Below are positions 22,849-23,271 of a DNA stretch of 23,271 bases, piece by piece; positions within the stretch are counted from its first letter, which is position 1, and every line of letters begins with the position of its first letter. A model generated the notes under the pieces. The model had not been told where the DNA came from. It did no database searches and saw only the letters and a program-made list of their open reading frames with translations. The DNA is from JBFMFH01 sp964481395 (GTDB taxonomy: Bacteria; Acidobacteriota; Vicinamibacteria; Vicinamibacterales; JAKQTR01). Location of the stretch: the NCBI GenBank assembly GCA_964481395.1, contig CAYZYG010000081.1:1-23271 (forward strand), read 5' to 3'. Both the position numbers and the translations under genes were made by a program.

Positions 22849-23271
22849 ATGATGCGATTCAGCGACCAAGACGTGTTCGACTACCACGAAAAACCCAGGC
22901 CCGGGAAGCTGGAGGTCGTGACCTCCAAACCCTGCCTGACCCAGCGGGACCTGTCGATGGCCTACACACCGGGTGTGGCCAAGCCGTGCCTCGAGATCGA
23001 GAAGGACCCCGAAGCGGCCTACCGGTACACAGGCAAGGGCAATCTGGTCGCGGTCGTGTCGAACGGAACGGCCGTGCTCGGCCTCGGGGACATCGGCGCC
23101 ATGGCGGGCAAGCCGGTCATGGAGGGCAAGGGCGTCCTCTTCAAGCGGTTCGCGGGCATCGATGTCTTCGACATCGAACTCAACGAGAAGGATCCGGAGA
23201 AGATCGTCCAGATCGTGAAGGCGCTCGAGCCGACGTTCGGCGGCATCAACCTCGAGGACATCAAGGCGCCG
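22849..23271 (+). CDS. maeB: MaeB-type malic enzyme, N-terminal part (cut by window end)
   Basis: 141 codons are open from ATG 22849 to the last base; a second ATG follows directly at 22852. The sequence follows E. coli MaeB closely: DYHEKPRPGKLEV (11-23), TQRDLSMAYTPGVAKPCLEI (31-50), GNLVAVVSNGTAVLGLGDIG (64-83), MEGKGVLFKRFAGIDVFDIE (91-110) and EPTFGGINLEDIKAP. Tyr39 and Lys94 fit the catalytic Tyr and Lys. The full MaeB protein also has a C-terminal phosphotransacetylase-like domain, which would be outside the window. It converts malate to pyruvate, usually with NADP. The 114-base gap before it shows no clear promoter. Confidence 0.93.
   Translation, partial: MMRFSDQDVFDYHEKPRPGKLEVVTSKPCLTQRDLSMAYTPGVAKPCLEIEKDPEAAYRYTGKGNLVAVVSNGTAVLGLGDIGAMAGKPVMEGKGVLFKRFAGIDVFDIELNEKDPEKIVQIVKALEPTFGGINLEDIKAP

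Overview
The window is GC-rich, densely coded bacterial chromosome. I see no rRNA, tRNA, integrase, transposase or CRISPR array. An ECF sigma factor overlapping a Ser/Thr kinase gene, a GH92 family enzyme, an NtrB/NtrC-type pair and many heptameric intergenic repeats together suggest Acidobacteriota, possibly the Vicinamibacteria. This placement is inference from gene content and style, not from a marker gene.

Layout. 1-73 (-) is the start of a gene that looks like a PPK2-type polyphosphate kinase. 234-821 (+) is a membrane-anchored DUF4230-like protein, and 962-2092 (+) is a dCache sensor with no output domain. 2276-4570 (+) is a Tat-exported GH92-family protein whose active-site motifs look eroded. 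The minus-strand block 8391-4721 is an aldehyde dehydrogenase, then an ECF sigma factor overlapping a membrane Ser/Thr kinase. Divergent from it, a good extended -10 promoter drives a HesB/IscA-type Fe-S carrier (8547-8894). Next comes a tightly coupled plus-strand operon: a Fur regulator fused to a rubrerythrin-like diiron domain (9057-10052), a PHP phosphoesterase, a TehB-like methyltransferase and an ABC ATPase homologue that has lost every catalytic motif. These four genes are linked by three ATGA stop/start overlaps. A HAD phosphatase (12396-13112) follows. A long palindromic element separates it from convergent mscL, whose product carries a zinc ribbon. Upstream of mscL is the 1524-residue Lhr helicase. 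The last part holds an NAD-type malic enzyme (-), a divergent NtrB/NtrC-like two-component pair (+), and the start of a MaeB-type malic enzyme (+) cut by the window edge.

The two strongest observations follow. (1) The Fur-ferritin-like fusion puts a DNA-binding metal-sensing module and a complete set of ExxH diiron ligands in one chain, next to an Fe-S carrier gene. It looks like a one-protein iron/oxidant sensor. (2) At least twelve short tandem arrays with an exact 7-bp period sit in almost every larger gap. They belong to a few sequence families (GACAGTA, GGGAYCG, GTGAGTC, GAGAACT). Several occur as inverted pairs around a short core, and several run into gene ends, supplying the last residues of the kinase, Lhr and the ABC-like protein and the N-terminus of the PHP protein. 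They resemble the heptamer STRR repeats of cyanobacteria and look like an expanding or mobile repeat system.

No gene-free stretch exceeds 300 bases. The gaps contain mainly the heptamer arrays and a few hairpins, described individually.
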